Below, piece after piece: positions 41,067-53,718 of a stretch of 64,000 nucleotides of DNA (within the stretch, counting starts at the first letter, position 1; every line of letters begins with the position of its first letter). The notes below the pieces were generated by a model. That model was not told the origin of the DNA, made no database searches, and worked only from the letters and a program-made list of their open reading frames with translations. The DNA comes from Amoebidium appalachense (taxonomy: Eukaryota; Ichthyosporea). Where the stretch lies: assembly GCA_963693365.1 (NCBI GenBank), contig CAVNZM010000002.1:9796001-9860000 (forward strand), in the 5' to 3' direction. Both the position numbers and the translations under genes were made by a program.

Positions 41067-41952
41067 TAAAAACTTCACGAGTTATCCAGTAACAAGTGCA
41101 TACTGAGATACCTGAACACTGTGTGAAAATCATATAAATACTCAATGTGACGACCAACAGAATTCAACAGAAAGTCTAAAGTGTTCACATTGCCAGCCAG
41201 TGTAGCAGACACCCGTAGGGAAAGAGGTAAAACGCAACATAAAAACTCACACCTATCAACATGCTTTCGATTAAAAAGTTCAGCACAAAAGTGGCACCAG
41301 CGGCGATGGAAACAAGAATTACAACGCCCCTGAACAACTTCCTAGGCAATATCAACATCAGAGCACCATACAGACTTATTTACTAGGGTGGTATCCATAC
41401 GTACAGCAGCAGAAATGTATCCTGCCAAAGCTCCCAAAAAGCGATAATGATCAGTACGGTGTTGCCTAAGGAACATAACACATGCCGACTGAGTTTTACC
41501 TTTGATTTCTCTATCAGAACGAGAAAGAAATTTATACTGCGTATGGTAATAACTCGAAAAGGCAGAAAAAACAGGAGGAGAAAAGAAAGAGGGAGTGAGA
41601 TAGCGAGAGGAAGGATCAGGTTGAAAGACGGTAGGCTGAGGACATTCAGAAGTGGCGTTGGTGAATCGGGGGGAAGAGGGAGGGAGGGAGGGGGAGGGGA
41701 AGAAAGCATAAAGAGGGTGGCCATCAGGTATCCTAACTAAATGAAAACAAAAACGAAGAGACAATTCCTCCATACGACAAACAGCAGACGACAATCCAAA
41801 CATACTAATTAAGGGAGGCACAAACCGAGTACGAAACAAAGGTGCGCAGCGCAGTACCCTGAAAACCGTCGAACTCTTTCAGCGCCACGGCCGCCTCGCG
41901 AGGTGGGGCGCAGGCCAATGGCGGAAGTCCATATTCGAAAGTCGGCCGTAAA
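41067..41952 (-). mobile_element. LINE fragment lacking its 3' tail
   Basis: Same family as 38027-39412. It runs from CGGCCGTAA (5' side, 41952) to GAAGTTTTTATTG (41067), missing the hairpin and AATAAA end. Here the stretch that is frameshifted in the other copy stays in one frame, which supports the indel call there. A stop replaces the codons after DVDIA. Confidence 0.75.
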
Positions 41953-41966
41953 TTACAGTTATTTTG

Positions 41967-42050
41967 GTGGTCATGTAGCCTGTGGCTGCACGTTGCCTTC
42001 ATATCCACTGGACCACTGATCAATAAATCCCAGTCAAGAGAAAAAATTAC
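41967..42050 (+). mobile_element. 3' tail of third retroelement family, plus strand
   Basis: Hairpin TGTAGCC-TGT-GGCTGCA at 41974-41990, AATAAA at 42022-42027, then TCCCAGTCAAGAG and A. Confidence 0.6.
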
Positions 42051-42189
42051 AGTGTTTCTAACACTTAATATACGGTTAATTCTCAAAAAATACAGTTAAG
42101 ATTTGGGGGTACACTATAAAAAAGCAAGGAAATCTCTTGAGGCCAATTAGCGAAGCGATCCGCCAGGTGTCAAAATACAGTAATTCTAA

Positions 42190-42191
42190 AA

Positions 42192-42241
<50 letters not shown>
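42190..42241 (+). repeat. Poly-A run of about 52
   Basis: Preceded by TTCTAAAATGT. It could be a retrotransposed poly-A tail, but no element body was recognised upstream. Confidence 0.9.
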
Positions 42242-42243
<2 letters not shown>

Positions 42244-42894
42244 CCAGCCCTGCAGTGAACTTGGGGGCTTTCAGTTTTGGATATCATGTGACGGTTTTAG
42301 TTTTCCTCACGCATGCAGTAGGTTGAAGAATTAATCAACTTCATAACTTTTATGTAAAGGCTGGGTACATATGTTGAATATATTACATTTCTCAGTTGAA
42401 GCGCTGCTGTACGATATACCGCCAAAATGTAAACAAACCGTGTTCACTTCAAGTTGCAAAGTGTGTGCACGTGCACTCGTCCCTCGGACAGCGCGTGACA
42501 TGTAGCCATGTGTTGTGTACAGCAAAAACTTTGATATGCGCCATAGTCTGATAGTGCCTTACAGTATGGTATACCAATTGTATGTTTCGAAGAAGGCCGC
42601 ATAACATCAGTGGTTACCATCTATCCACCGTGAGATACAGAATTTTCACCAGATTCCGTCTCGACTCCTGGACCAGTCACTAGGTTTGTTTTGGAGTACC
42701 TAGGACTCTAACAAAAACTATGACGGTCAACGGTGTTGCTCACGCAGACGCGGGTGCACATGGGTGTGGGGTGGATCCGGACCACGTGGGCAAGAAAAAG
42801 ATCTTATTGGCTAGCTAGGGATGTGTGTACGTGTACATGTGTGTGTGCACGGTGTGTGTGCATGAGTGCCAGTTTTTTCTTTCTTAAGTTCTTT

Positions 42895-43465
<571 letters not shown>

Positions 43466-43466
43466 A

Positions 43467-43693
43467 ACCACATCGGCCGAGTCAGCTTGCTCCGAGCAGA
43501 CTCTGCAAAGAGAAAGTATATATTCTGCAAGCTGCTGTGAGCAGATCATTCTGCTTTTTGGGAAGCGTTTCTGCTAAAGCAGCAAAATTCTGCTTCTAGT
43601 AAGATAATATTGCTTGTGCAGCGCACTTCTACCCAAGTTGCAGAATGGTTCTGCTGGGAGCAAGTTGAAGAATTCTGCCGATGTGGTTGGGCG
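43467..43693. mobile_element. Foldback (MITE-like) element
   Basis: A perfect 16-bp inverted repeat GCCCAACCACATCGGC (43470-43485) pairs with 43676-43691. The match extends inward imperfectly through CAGCTTGCTCCGAGCAGA versus its complement near 43645-43665. The interior repeats TTCTGCT/AGCAGA motifs. No transposase and no clear target duplication were seen. Confidence 0.5.
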
Positions 43694-44024
43694 CCAAGCG
43701 CAGCTGCTCAGCCGCGGCATTACAAAGCACCCATGGCCATTCCGGCTACAAATGTACTCGAAGTCCACACCTGAGCATGACTTATCAAGGTGCTATTGCT
43801 GCATTGGTTTTGTGCAAAGGGCGCCCCGGGGGGAAGGGAGGGAGAGGAGGGGGGGGGAGGAGGGGGGCGAGGGCATCTGTCATAGTGGGAGAAGTGCAGG
43901 GAGACCCCCCTCCCCCCTCCCCCCCTCCCTTCCCAACACCCCCGGCTCCCTGGGAGGAGCTTCTGGGAGGCTAGTCATGCATCTCTCCCTCCGCTACCCC
44001 CCTCCCCATCTTCCCTGTCCCCCC

Positions 44025-44027
44025 AAT

Positions 44028-44060
<33 letters not shown>

Positions 44061-44144
44061 CACACTCACACTCACACAGACACACACACGTGGGTCACGG
44101 TGCGCATGCACACGCATGCGCGCGCGCGCGCGCAAACACACACA

Positions 44145-44201
<57 letters not shown>

Positions 44202-44286
44202 ACTGGCACACACCCACACACGCACACACACACACACACACACTGGCTCACACACACACACACACACACATACACACACACATACA

Positions 44287-44342
<56 letters not shown>

Positions 44343-44350
44343 GAAACCAA
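44025..44350 (+). repeat. (CA)n arrays
   Basis: CA arrays with CACT, GCGC and TACA variants. A (GT)n array of about 40 units follows at 44462-44540, opposite in strand sense. Confidence 0.95.
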
Positions 44351-44461
44351 CCAATAGTTATTGAATCTGTTCTGTGACTCTTGTAAACAGGTTGTGTTAT
44401 TACAAGCTTTATTATGGTGCCAGTTTTTGTGTGCCACTGGGTGTGTGTTTGTGCAATTGTG

Positions 44462-44560
<99 letters not shown>

Positions 44561-44580
44561 TGCGTGTGCGCGCGCGCGCA
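44462..44580 (+). repeat. (GT)n and (GCGT)n array
   Basis: GT block passing into GCGT units and GCGCGC at 44541-44578. Confidence 0.95.
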
Positions 44581-44919
44581 AGCGTGTGTCTGTGTGTGTG
44601 TGAAGGTATGAGTGTGTTTGTGTTTGCGCGCACATGTGATTGTGTTTTAATGCGCGTGCATGTCACATTGTGTTTGTGCATGTGTGTGATTAGTATCCAA
44701 AAAAGGCAGGAGCATTTTGTGCCTGTTGCGGAATTGTCCTGCGCTGAACAGATAAATTGACCCTGCCGATGGGAGCTGGGAAGAAAGAGGAGGAGGAGGT
44801 GGTGGTGGTTGTGTTATTTTTCATTTATTTTTTGGGGGGGGTGGGGGGAAAGGGGGTGGGGGGGGGAGGGGAGGGAGGGGGGAGGGGAAGGGCGGGGGGG
44901 CCGGAGAGTCAGGGGGAGG

Positions 44920-45851
44920 TGTTAAATTGTATAAGTATTTGGGATGTAAGCAGAGACACAGTGGTGCAGTGTGAAAACACCACAGACACACAACAACAAA
45001 ACACGGAAGGATCGGAGAAGTGTACACAACAGACATCAATGTTTAGACACGACTGAACTCAATTTATTTTGATCGCTAATAAATACCTGAAATTCCCTTA
45101 AGTTAAATCCATACATGATTTCCGACCAGTCGGAAATCAGATCTATGTCTAAAATAACCAATCACAATTAACTGATTATTTCCCGGATAGATCCGGAGAC
45201 ACAGGAACGCACACCATAGGTCACAGCTATAAGAAAGAAAAGAGGTGAAGAGTAACGAGGAAAGAGGTGATGTTTCTAACCTATCAACGGCTACAAAGAC
45301 TCAGACATTTTCTGACTAAGTCCACTGATTGGATATAGTACGGCAACACACAAAACAAAAGTGGTTGACTAAGCTATGAATCATACCTGACAAGCTAAAG
45401 TGTAACCTAAGTGTTTTTCTACCAATCAAAACATAACGAGTAATATAAATCTACTCAACGTATATTAGTGAGAGAGAAATATAATTATGTGAAAGGAAAC
45501 AAGAGAAGAAAGAAAGAGAAAAGAAAGAAGAAGAAAGAGGAAAAAGAAAAGAAAGCAGGACAGAAAACACGAACAGCAAAACACAGTTATAACCGAAGAT
45601 ATTCATGTACACATAACATGTACACGTTTCTCCCTCACTGGGTAGACTCGTGTACCTATAATCAGTTGCTGTAATCGATATCTAAACACACGAATATAGC
45701 CGACACAACACGATTACAAGTACTCAAATACACTGGAGATCGATGTCATAATTTACGTACAAGGAGCACATCTTTTTCATTAAGTAAATGAATGAAAACA
45801 TAACACGAACTGAGAAGATCTTACAATATGTAAATACTACGTATTATAACA
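44920..45851 (-). repeat. 3' LTR of copia element 1
   Basis: Direct repeat of 50768-51699. Contains a 10-bp perfect inverted repeat GATTTCCGAC/GTCGGAAATC with two bases between (45117-45138) and CCGGAT-AG-ATCCGG soon after, possible regulator sites. Confidence 0.95.
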
Positions 45852-45925
45852 TCCCCACTTAAGACTTTGAAGTTTGTGTTATCATATCCCCACTGAACTA
45901 GTGAAATCTCCCCACTTGAGAACAG
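45852..45925 (-). promoter_or_regulatory. Polypurine-tract-like motifs of copia element 1
   Basis: The minus strand has AGTGGGGAT directly before the 3' LTR and two further near-copies (AGTGGGGATA, AGTGGGGAGA) within 75 bp. The one abutting the LTR is the likely plus-strand primer. Confidence 0.5.
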
Positions 45926-45929
45926 AAAC

Positions 45930-46080
45930 GGAAAAAAAAAAAAAAAAAAATTAAAGTTTGGACTTTTCCTGGGGGGGGGGGGGGGAGAAGGGGGGGGGGG
46001 AAGGGGGGGGGGGAGGGGGGGGGGGGGGGAAGGGGGGGGGGGGGGAAGGGGGGGGGGGGGGAGGGGGGGGGGGAAGGAAC
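45930..46080. repeat. A-run and G-run cluster inside the element's 3' untranslated region
   Basis: About 18 A, then 110 bases of G runs separated by AA or A, between the pol stop codon and the polypurine tract. Confidence 0.9.
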
Positions 46081-46296
46081 CGGGGCAAAAAAAAACAACA
46101 AATATATATAACGTGTATAGTCGGGGTTTGTTTAACTGGGTTTTAAACCAGTGAAAGATAGAGTAGAGTGATGGTACAGGTCAAACCTTATATATAAACC
46201 CTAAGTGGGCATACCCACAAAGGCAATACATATGAAATAATGATTATGATAAAGTAAGTAGTAAACATTAGAAAATCACTCTTGAAGTAGGTCGGG

Positions 46297-49200
46297 TCAA
46301 TCCACAATATCCGGTAAACAAAGTCGAGCACGATGGTGGACATGACTCGGGCCGGGGAGGGGTTTGGTGAGGATGTCAGCTAAGTTGTGGGCTGACTCAA
46401 CGTAGTGGACAACCACGTCCCCACTGGCAATGTAGTCCTTGGTGTTGTGATACCGGACGGCAATGTGTTTGGTACGGTGCTTGATGCCGGTGGAGTTGAC
46501 GATGGCAATGGTCGACTGGTTGTCACAGTACACCGGAGTCGGAGCAAGCATGGGACAGCCGAGTTCCTTGAAGAGGTCACGGACCCAAGCAACTTCTTGG
46601 GTGCCAGCATTGAGAGCAATCAGCTCAGAATCAGTGGTGCTGGTGGCCGTGATGGGCTGGAGCTTGGAGTACCAGATGATGGGCATACCAGCAAACACGA
46701 TAATGTAGCCGGTGGTAGACTTCTTGCTGTCGGCACAACCAGCAAAGTCAGCATCCGTGTAGCATTCGAGTATGGGGGACTGGGTGGCCGAGTACTTGTA
46801 GTCAATGCCAAGGTCAATGGTGCCGAGCAGGTACCGGGCCACACGACGGAGAAGGTCCCAGTGAGTCTTGCCGGGGTTGGTGCTGAACCGACCAAGGAAG
46901 CCGATGGCATAGGCAATGTCGGGACGTGTGCACCGTGCCACCCAGAGGAGACGGCCGAGTAACTCACGGTAGGGTACGGTGAACGGTTGGGGGGGGCAAT
47001 CAGCCAGGGAGACGGTGGTGCCTGCAGGGATGGGGGTAGACTTGGACTTGGCATCGGTGAGGTTGAAGTCGTGGATGATATCCATGATGTAAGACCTCTG
47101 GTGCATGTGGAGGTGATGGGGATCAGAGTGATTAAAATCAACACCGAGCATACGGTCAAATGGACTCATACGACAGCTGGCCATCTTGCTGATGTGGGCA
47201 GCCAGGTCACTGGCAGCAGTAGAACCCCGGGTGTTGGTGATGGTGGAGTCGTCGACGTAGTTACCAGCCCGAACCACATCGTTGTTGGGGAAGAACCGGA
47301 GGTAGATGCACGGGTCGGTCTTAGTACGGGTCAGGCCATGGGCAAGAAGAATGCCGTCGAGGAAGTCGTACCAAGCCTTGGAGGCTTGCTTGAGGCCGTA
47401 CAGGGCTTTCTTGAGTCTCCAGACCTTGCCAAGTGTGGCCATGGTGATGAATCCCGGGGGTTGTTTCATGTAGATGGTCTCGGTGAGTGGGCTGTTGAGA
47501 AAGGCCGTAGACACGTCGAGTTGATGGATGTCATGGCCTTCAACAACGGCCAGAGCTAGGATGGCACGGAGAGCAGCCGGACGGATGACAGGGCTCTCAA
47601 TCAACTCATAGTCAACACCGTATTGCTGACTGAAACCTTGAGCAACACCACGTGCCTTGATCTTGGTGTCACCAGCCGAGTTGAGAGTTTTCTCGGAGAC
47701 AATCCACTTGAAGCCGACGATGTTAGCACCAGGGGGAGGGTCAACAAGTTCAAAGATGTCTTTGTCGACGAAGGCTTGATATTCAGCAGTCAGGGCTGAC
47801 TTGACCTGGTCACCATTGGGTCCGGAACACAGTTGACGGACAAGTTTGGGTAGTTGGTCGATGTTGATGGGGGGGCCGGGGGGGGACTGGGAGGGTGGTG
47901 GTGGCTTGAAGTCCAACCTTGCCCTGTAGACGGGCAGAACGACGGGGTGCAGGAACCGGGGTAGGTGGAGACGGTGGGGGGGGAACTTGGAAGTTCGGAA
48001 GTGCAGGGGGGGCAACCTCCGGGCTGGACGGGGCCGAGTGGAAGTTGTCGGGGGAGCCGGGTCGGATGGGTGTGACGTTGCCAGGGGCAGGATGAGGGTC
48101 GGCAGGCTGGACGGGCACGGGGGCAGGGGGGCCGGTGGGGGGGGGGTGTCGGGGGAACTACAATGGCAGGAGGGGGGCCAGAGTACACCAGACAAACATC
48201 ATCTTCAGTGTCAACTGTGGGGGGTGGGGTGGTCGAGGTAGCAGTGGTGTCGGGGGTCGGAAATGTTGATGGAATGTCGGACGGGAGATAAGCTGATTCG
48301 TCGAAAATCACATCACGGAAGAGGCCGACACGATGGGTGGTGGGATTGAAGATCCGGTGGCAGTGTGATTGAAGATCATAGCCGATATACATGCCGAGGT
48401 TGACGGTGGGGGCCAGCTTGTTCCGTTTAGAAGCTGGCACGTGAGTATAGGCAGGGCAACCGAACACTTTGAGCTCGGAGATGTCGGGCTTGACACCGTA
48501 GAAAACCTCGAATGGTGTATGACCATTGGCAGTCGTGGACGGGGTGACGTTGATGATGTAGGCGGCATGTTGGAGGGCCTCAGCCCACAGTTTGGGGGAC
48601 AGAGACTGATCTTGGACTTGATGGAGGAGGCAACGGACAATCTCTTGGAGGAACCGCATACGACGTTCAACATAGCCGTTCAGTTGAGGGCAGTCCACCG
48701 GAGCATAGCTGGCCTTGATGCCCTGGGAGAGGCAAAAAGCACGGGTAGCCTTGGAGGTGAACTCAGAGCCGGAGTCGAAGTGGTAAATACCAACTTTGGA
48801 GGGGGCATGGGTGGCAACGAGGTTGGTGTGAGCTGTGAGAATGTCCAGGGTGGTGGTACGGTCGGCCATCGGGTAGATCTTGACGAGGCCAGAGGCACGG
48901 CAGACAGTAACGAGAGCAACCTTGGAACCTCCGTACGATGTTGTGGTAGGCTCAAAAAAATCCCAATGCCATTCATGACCGGGGATGTTGGAGTGAGGAC
49001 GGTCACCCTTGAACGGAGCCTTGGTGGTTTTACCCATAATGCAGCCATGACAATCAGGAACATCACAGTCGAGGACAGAGGAGGGGAGACCAATAACAAG
49101 GTCGTGTTTCACCATGTCCTTGATGCTGGTCATAGCACGGTGCCCCAGACGATGGTGCCAGATGGATGGGTTAACACTGGTAGTGGCAGCCAGAGCCACA

Positions 49201-50705
49201 GGACGAGTGGGTGGTTGAATGGTGTAGTCCTTGAAGTAATACAGACCGTTGTGTAGACGGAGGTTGACGAGATGACGGCCGGTAAGTCGGTCGAAGAGGA
49301 ATGACGGAGTGGAGGCATCGTTCAAATCACCCTTGATGTATTCGGCAGCAGCTTGGGATGTTGAAATGAGGAAGGCTTGGCCAGACGGAGTGTAGTAGGC
49401 TTCAATGGTAAGGGTGGCAGTGCCATGGTCGGTGGTGGTGTTGATGACGATATGGCCGGTGTGAGTGGCCAAGACGGGGGTGCCATTGAAGGCAGCAACG
49501 GGAGTCGGTGTCGGAAGGGGAGTGAGATCATGGAAGAACTCACGGGTGGGGCAGACAGTCATGTTGCACCCGGAATCCCAGGCAGGGTCGGAGGACACGG
49601 GGACGGAGCTAGCATTGTATGCCGAGAAAGCAAAGGAGACAGATTTCTCACTGCCTTGACGGGAACGGTTGTGTCTGGACATACGGCATTTCGGCTCAGG
49701 GCAATCGATGATCGTGTGATCAGGCTCGTGGCAGTAGGAGCATGCTTTCACGGACGGGGTGTTAGAACGAGCCGGGGAATCAGAACGACGGGAACCCGAG
49801 AAACGGGAACGGCTGGGGGAACGAGACGTGGACCGGAAGGCAGGCCGGTGTGGGGAACGGGAGCGGGTGGGCTGACGGGAGAGACGAGTTCGGAGGTCCG
49901 TACCGGGGGTACGGTCAAGTCGGTTGCGTAAGTCACGGCGAGGAAGATCACGGGGGGGAGCACTGGCATTTAATGCCATGCTGGACTTGGGGGCACGGTG
50001 GGCACGGTTGCTCCGGAGTTGCATCTTGAGGTCTTGACGTAACTCGATGCCCTTGACGTGGTTGTGGAGGGACTCGAAGTCGGGGAATAGCTTATCACCG
50101 AAGTGATAGTCTTCGATAAGGCGGTTGAACTCAGGGGTGAGGTCGTCTCTGGTGGTGAGTTCATTGAAGAACTTCTCAGCTAGACGAGTGAAGTGAATGG
50201 ACTCATCTTGGAGGGACTGGAGCTGGTTCACGATGGTCTGCAGACGGCTCAGGTAGGTGGTGAATGATTCACCGGGCTGAAGGGCACAGGCATCCCACTG
50301 ACGGTGAAGGATGCGGATCTGATCGGGTTTGCCTTGGAGATAGTGTTGACGGAATTTCCACATGGCCCGTTCAGGGTCCATGCCAATACGGTACTGGGCA
50401 ACGGTGGTGAGGACGGAAGGGTCGATGTTCTGTATCATATGGAGCAGGAGGCAATTGCGGGCCTCCTTGAGTTCCGCGGTAGTGCCGTAGCCATAGAAGG
50501 GGGGTTCACCGTCAACCGCGACGGTGGTAGGGGGGACGTAGTTGTCAGCAAGTACAACATCCACGAGTCGGACACCTTTAGTGCCGGTCATCATGCCGAG
50601 AAAAATGATTTCCCATTGAAAATAGGTGGTTTTGCTATCGGGACCAGTCTTCCCTTCACCTTTCCACATGGTGATTTTGTTTACGCCAGTTTTGTTTGGA
50701 TCCAT
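46297..50705 (-). CDS. Copia element 1 gag-pol, in three frames
   Basis: ATG 50705 starts Gag: a helical capsid region, an Arg/Ser-rich basic stretch and a zinc knuckle CSYCHEPDHTIIDC (CX2CX4HX4C). Protease follows with WDSGCNMTV (active Asp). Integrase has the HHCC finger (HHRLGHRAMTSI ... CDVPDCHGC) and catalytic D, D, E in WHWDFF, HFDSGSEF and NGYVERRMR. The frame then changes near the G10 run 48137-48146; the middle frame carries the typical RRSARLQ motif; it changes again near G7/G8 at 47869-47885. Reverse transcriptase (IHQLDVSTAFLNSPL, YVDDST) and RNase H (CYTDADFAG, TDSELIAL, CDNQSTIAI) end at TGA 46297. Polyprotein cleaved by its own protease in virus-like particles. Whether it is active depends on the two run lengths. 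Confidence 0.85.
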
Positions 50706-50747
50706 GATTGAAAAACGAGCGCGAGTTCTAGATGTGTGTAGGGAGCG

Positions 50748-50767
50748 TGCAAAAGGGCTGCATAACC
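50748..50767 (-). promoter_or_regulatory. Putative primer-binding site of copia element 1
   Basis: Directly after the 5' LTR the minus strand reads GGTTATGCAGCCC. It lacks the usual TGG of a 3'-CCA primer but resembles the anticodon-arm complement of initiator tRNA-Met used as a half-tRNA primer by Ty5 and Drosophila copia (GGTTATGAGCCC type), with one extra base. The primer assignment is inference. Confidence 0.4.
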
Positions 50768-51699
50768 TGTTAAATTGTATAAGTATTTGGGATGTAAGCA
50801 GAGACACAGTGGTGCAGTGTGAAAACACCACAGACACACAACAACAAAACACGGAAGGATCGGAGAAGTGTACACAACAGACATCAATGTTTAGACACGA
50901 CTGAACTCAATTTATTTTGATCGCTAATAAATACCTGAAATTCCCTTAAGTTAAATCCATACATGATTTCCGACCAGTCGGAAATCAGATCTATGTCTAA
51001 AATAACCAATCACAATTAACTGATTATTTCCCGGATAGATCCGGAGACACAGGAACGCACACCATAGGTCACAGCTATAAGAAAGAAAAGAGGTGAAGAG
51101 TAACGAGGAAAGAGGTGATGTTTCTAACCTATCAACGGCTACAAAGACTCAGACATTTTCTGACTAAGTCCACTGATTGGATATAGTACGGCAACACACA
51201 AAACAAAAGTGGTTGACTAAGCTATGAATCATACCTGACAAGCTAAAGTGTAACCTAAGTGTTTTTCTACCAATCAAAACATAACGAGTAATATAAATCT
51301 ACTCAACGTATATTAGTGAGAGAGAAATATAATTATGTGAAAGGAAACAAGAGAAGAAAGAAAGAGAAAAGAAAGAAGAAGAAAGAGGAAAAAGAAAAGA
51401 AAGCAGGACAGAAAACACGAACAGCAAAACACAGTTATAACCGAAGATATTCATGTACACATAACATGTACACGTTTCTCCCTCACTGGGTAGACTCGTG
51501 TACCTATAATCAGTTGCTGTAATCGATATCTAAACACACGAATATAGCCGACACAACACGATTACAAGTACTCAAATACACTGGAGATCGATGTCATAAT
51601 TTACGTACAAGGAGCACATCTTTTTCATTAAGTAAATGAATGAAAACATAACACGAACTGAGAAGATCTTACAATATGTAAATACTACGTATTATAACA
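50768..51699 (-). repeat. 5' LTR of copia element 1
   Basis: Identical partner of the 3' LTR. The gag frame stays open into it: an in-frame ATG lies at 50852 inside the LTR, 49 codons before the likely start at 50705. Confidence 0.95.
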
Positions 51700-52101
51700 G
51701 GAGGGGGAGGGGCATTAGTGCAAGGGCAGAAATTTTTGACCCGATTGCTAGTTTCTGCCTCCGATCCCCTCCCCCTCCCCTCCCCCCACCCTCCCCGCCT
51801 CCGCCCCCCCCCCGTCATCCATCATACCCTAACCCCCTCGGCCCCCCCTCCCCTCCCCCCTCAATGCCCTCCCCCTGGCCCCTCTCCTTACCCCACCCTT
51901 CCCCTCCCCCTCCACCCCCCGCCCTCCCCTCACACACACACACACATACACTACCATCATCACCACCACCATCAGCATTAGCCACCGTCTTCAATGCTCC
52001 AATCACATTCCGAGCAACCACCCCTCCTTCCCATTTCTTTCATCTTTCACGAAATGCTTACCGGGTCAGCAACCCCCAGCCCCTTTCTCTCTCTCTCTCT
52101 C

Positions 52102-52148
<47 letters not shown>

Positions 52149-52282
52149 AGCTCCCCCTCCTCCCCCCAACCCCCCAAAACAAACTTTGAAAAAAAAAATT
52201 CCCTCCTTGTAAGTTCCCAGGCTCCTCATTTGTCATTCGTGTGCATCCCTAAGTAGCGCCTTATTATCCCCCCCCCCCCCCC

Positions 52283-52332
<50 letters not shown>

Positions 52333-52462
52333 GCCCTCCCCACCCCCTCCTTCCCACACCACCACCACCACCACACATGCACACACACAAAACTCAACAC
52401 AAACACGCGCGCGCACGCACACACGTGCGCGCACACACACACACACATGCACACACACACAA

Positions 52463-52512
<50 letters not shown>

Positions 52513-52540
52513 TGGCACACACACATCGTAACGGCGTAAC
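51700..52540 (+). repeat. C-rich tracts with short CA arrays
   Basis: CCCTCC-type sequence, C runs of about 45 (52104-52147) and about 60 (52268-52330), (CT)n, and CA arrays (52376-52510). 52541-53030 is unique with no gene seen. Confidence 0.9.
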
Positions 52541-53029
52541 CAGCCTTCCGGGACATTTTTTTTTTATAACGGGAAAATAGTATCCATTTAGCGCAATAAA
52601 AATGAAGCCTTACCAAACCAGCAACTCAATCCGGGATGTGTAATTTGAAGTTTGTGCTATACGTACATTTATACGTTCAAACTTTAAAACAGAACTTTGC
52701 ATGGCTAAAATTTCTTGATCCTGAAAACCCAGAAAATTTCTGACGATCATGCCCCAGGCTGGGCTTAGTGGACTACTCGCAAATCCGCGGCACGAAAGAG
52801 TTTTGGGAGACTGGTGACACAAACTCTCAGCCAATCGTATGTTAGATGCTTTTTAGGGCCTCGATTCAAAGAGGCACAACGCTGATTTTTTCGTTTTTCA
52901 TTTATCACCTTTTTTGGCTACTAGTTTGCAATTGCAGTACGCAATGCTATTGGTCAGTTGGTGTTACGTTTAGGCCAGTCAGAGCATGGCAGGGACGATG
53001 AAATCCATGGTTTCGTCCTCCTTAAGGGA

Positions 53030-53490
53030 ATATGGCCCTGGGGTGTTGCTTAATCCCGTGGTGCCTTCCTACTTAAGCCTTGAATATCTTCCCTTTTAGG
53101 GAATGCCTTCCTATTTAGGAAATGCTTAAGGCCCTTATTATCGTACTATCAAGGGAATCCCTCAATGATCTGGGGAGTGCCCTACTACTTAGGGAAAGTA
53201 GCCTAAGGGACTCTTCCTTCCTATTTAGGGCCCGAACCTCTAATTCTCCTAAAATGCCTTCCTACTGGAAATCCTTACTATCTCAGACTAGGGAATGCTT
53301 TTCTGTTTGTCGAAAGCCGCGACTGTTTAGGAAATGCATTCCTATACAGGGCGGTCTAACTACTTAGCTAAGCTAGGAAATGTCTTTCCTATTAAGGGAA
53401 TGCATTCCTTATTAGGGAATGCCTTCCTATTCCGGGGAATGTCTTTCTATGTAGGGAGTGCCTTCCTTCCTCTGAAGCGCTTTCCGAATA
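53030..53490 (+). repeat. Degenerate minisatellite of GGGAATGCCTTCCTATTTA units
   Basis: About 15-20 units, roughly 20 bp each, most containing AGGGAATGC and TTCCTA with substitutions and length drift. No reading frame stays open across it. Confidence 0.75.
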
Positions 53491-53579
53491 GGGAATGCCT
53501 TGATTGCAACTTTTTTCTTTTTGCCCGGAGTGTAAACTGTTCAACCGGGCCGCACTGTAGTACACGTAAGACTGTCATG

Positions 53580-53679
53580 GGGGGGGGGTCAAAACTCACC
53601 TCCCTCCCCCTCCCCCCCCCCCTCCCCCCTCGCCCCGCACGTCAGCTTTCCTTTGGCCTAACATGCCAGTCTTCCTCCT

Positions 53680-53718
<39 letters not shown>

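Larger units (their letters stand above)
44920..51699 (-). mobile_element. Complete Ty1/copia LTR retrotransposon
   Basis: 6,780 bp bounded by 932-bp LTRs that look identical (44920-45851 and 50768-51699), each TGTTA...TAACA. The flanking GGAGG on both sides is a 5-bp target duplication inside a GGGAGG-rich region. Gag, protease, integrase, reverse transcriptase and RNase H occur in copia order, with no envelope gene. LTR identity means recent insertion. The coding chain changes frame twice in the Pro-rich hinge between integrase and reverse transcriptase. Confidence 0.95.

Noticed and set aside
47790-48241. Programmed ribosomal frameshifting in copia element 1
   Set aside because: The two changes lie in a Pro-rich hinge at C runs, not at a slippery heptamer with a structure, and copia elements normally use one frame. 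Run-length error or mutation is simpler.
46983-50711. Plus-strand frames within copia element 1 as genes
   Set aside because: They are complements of gag-pol with no motifs of their own.
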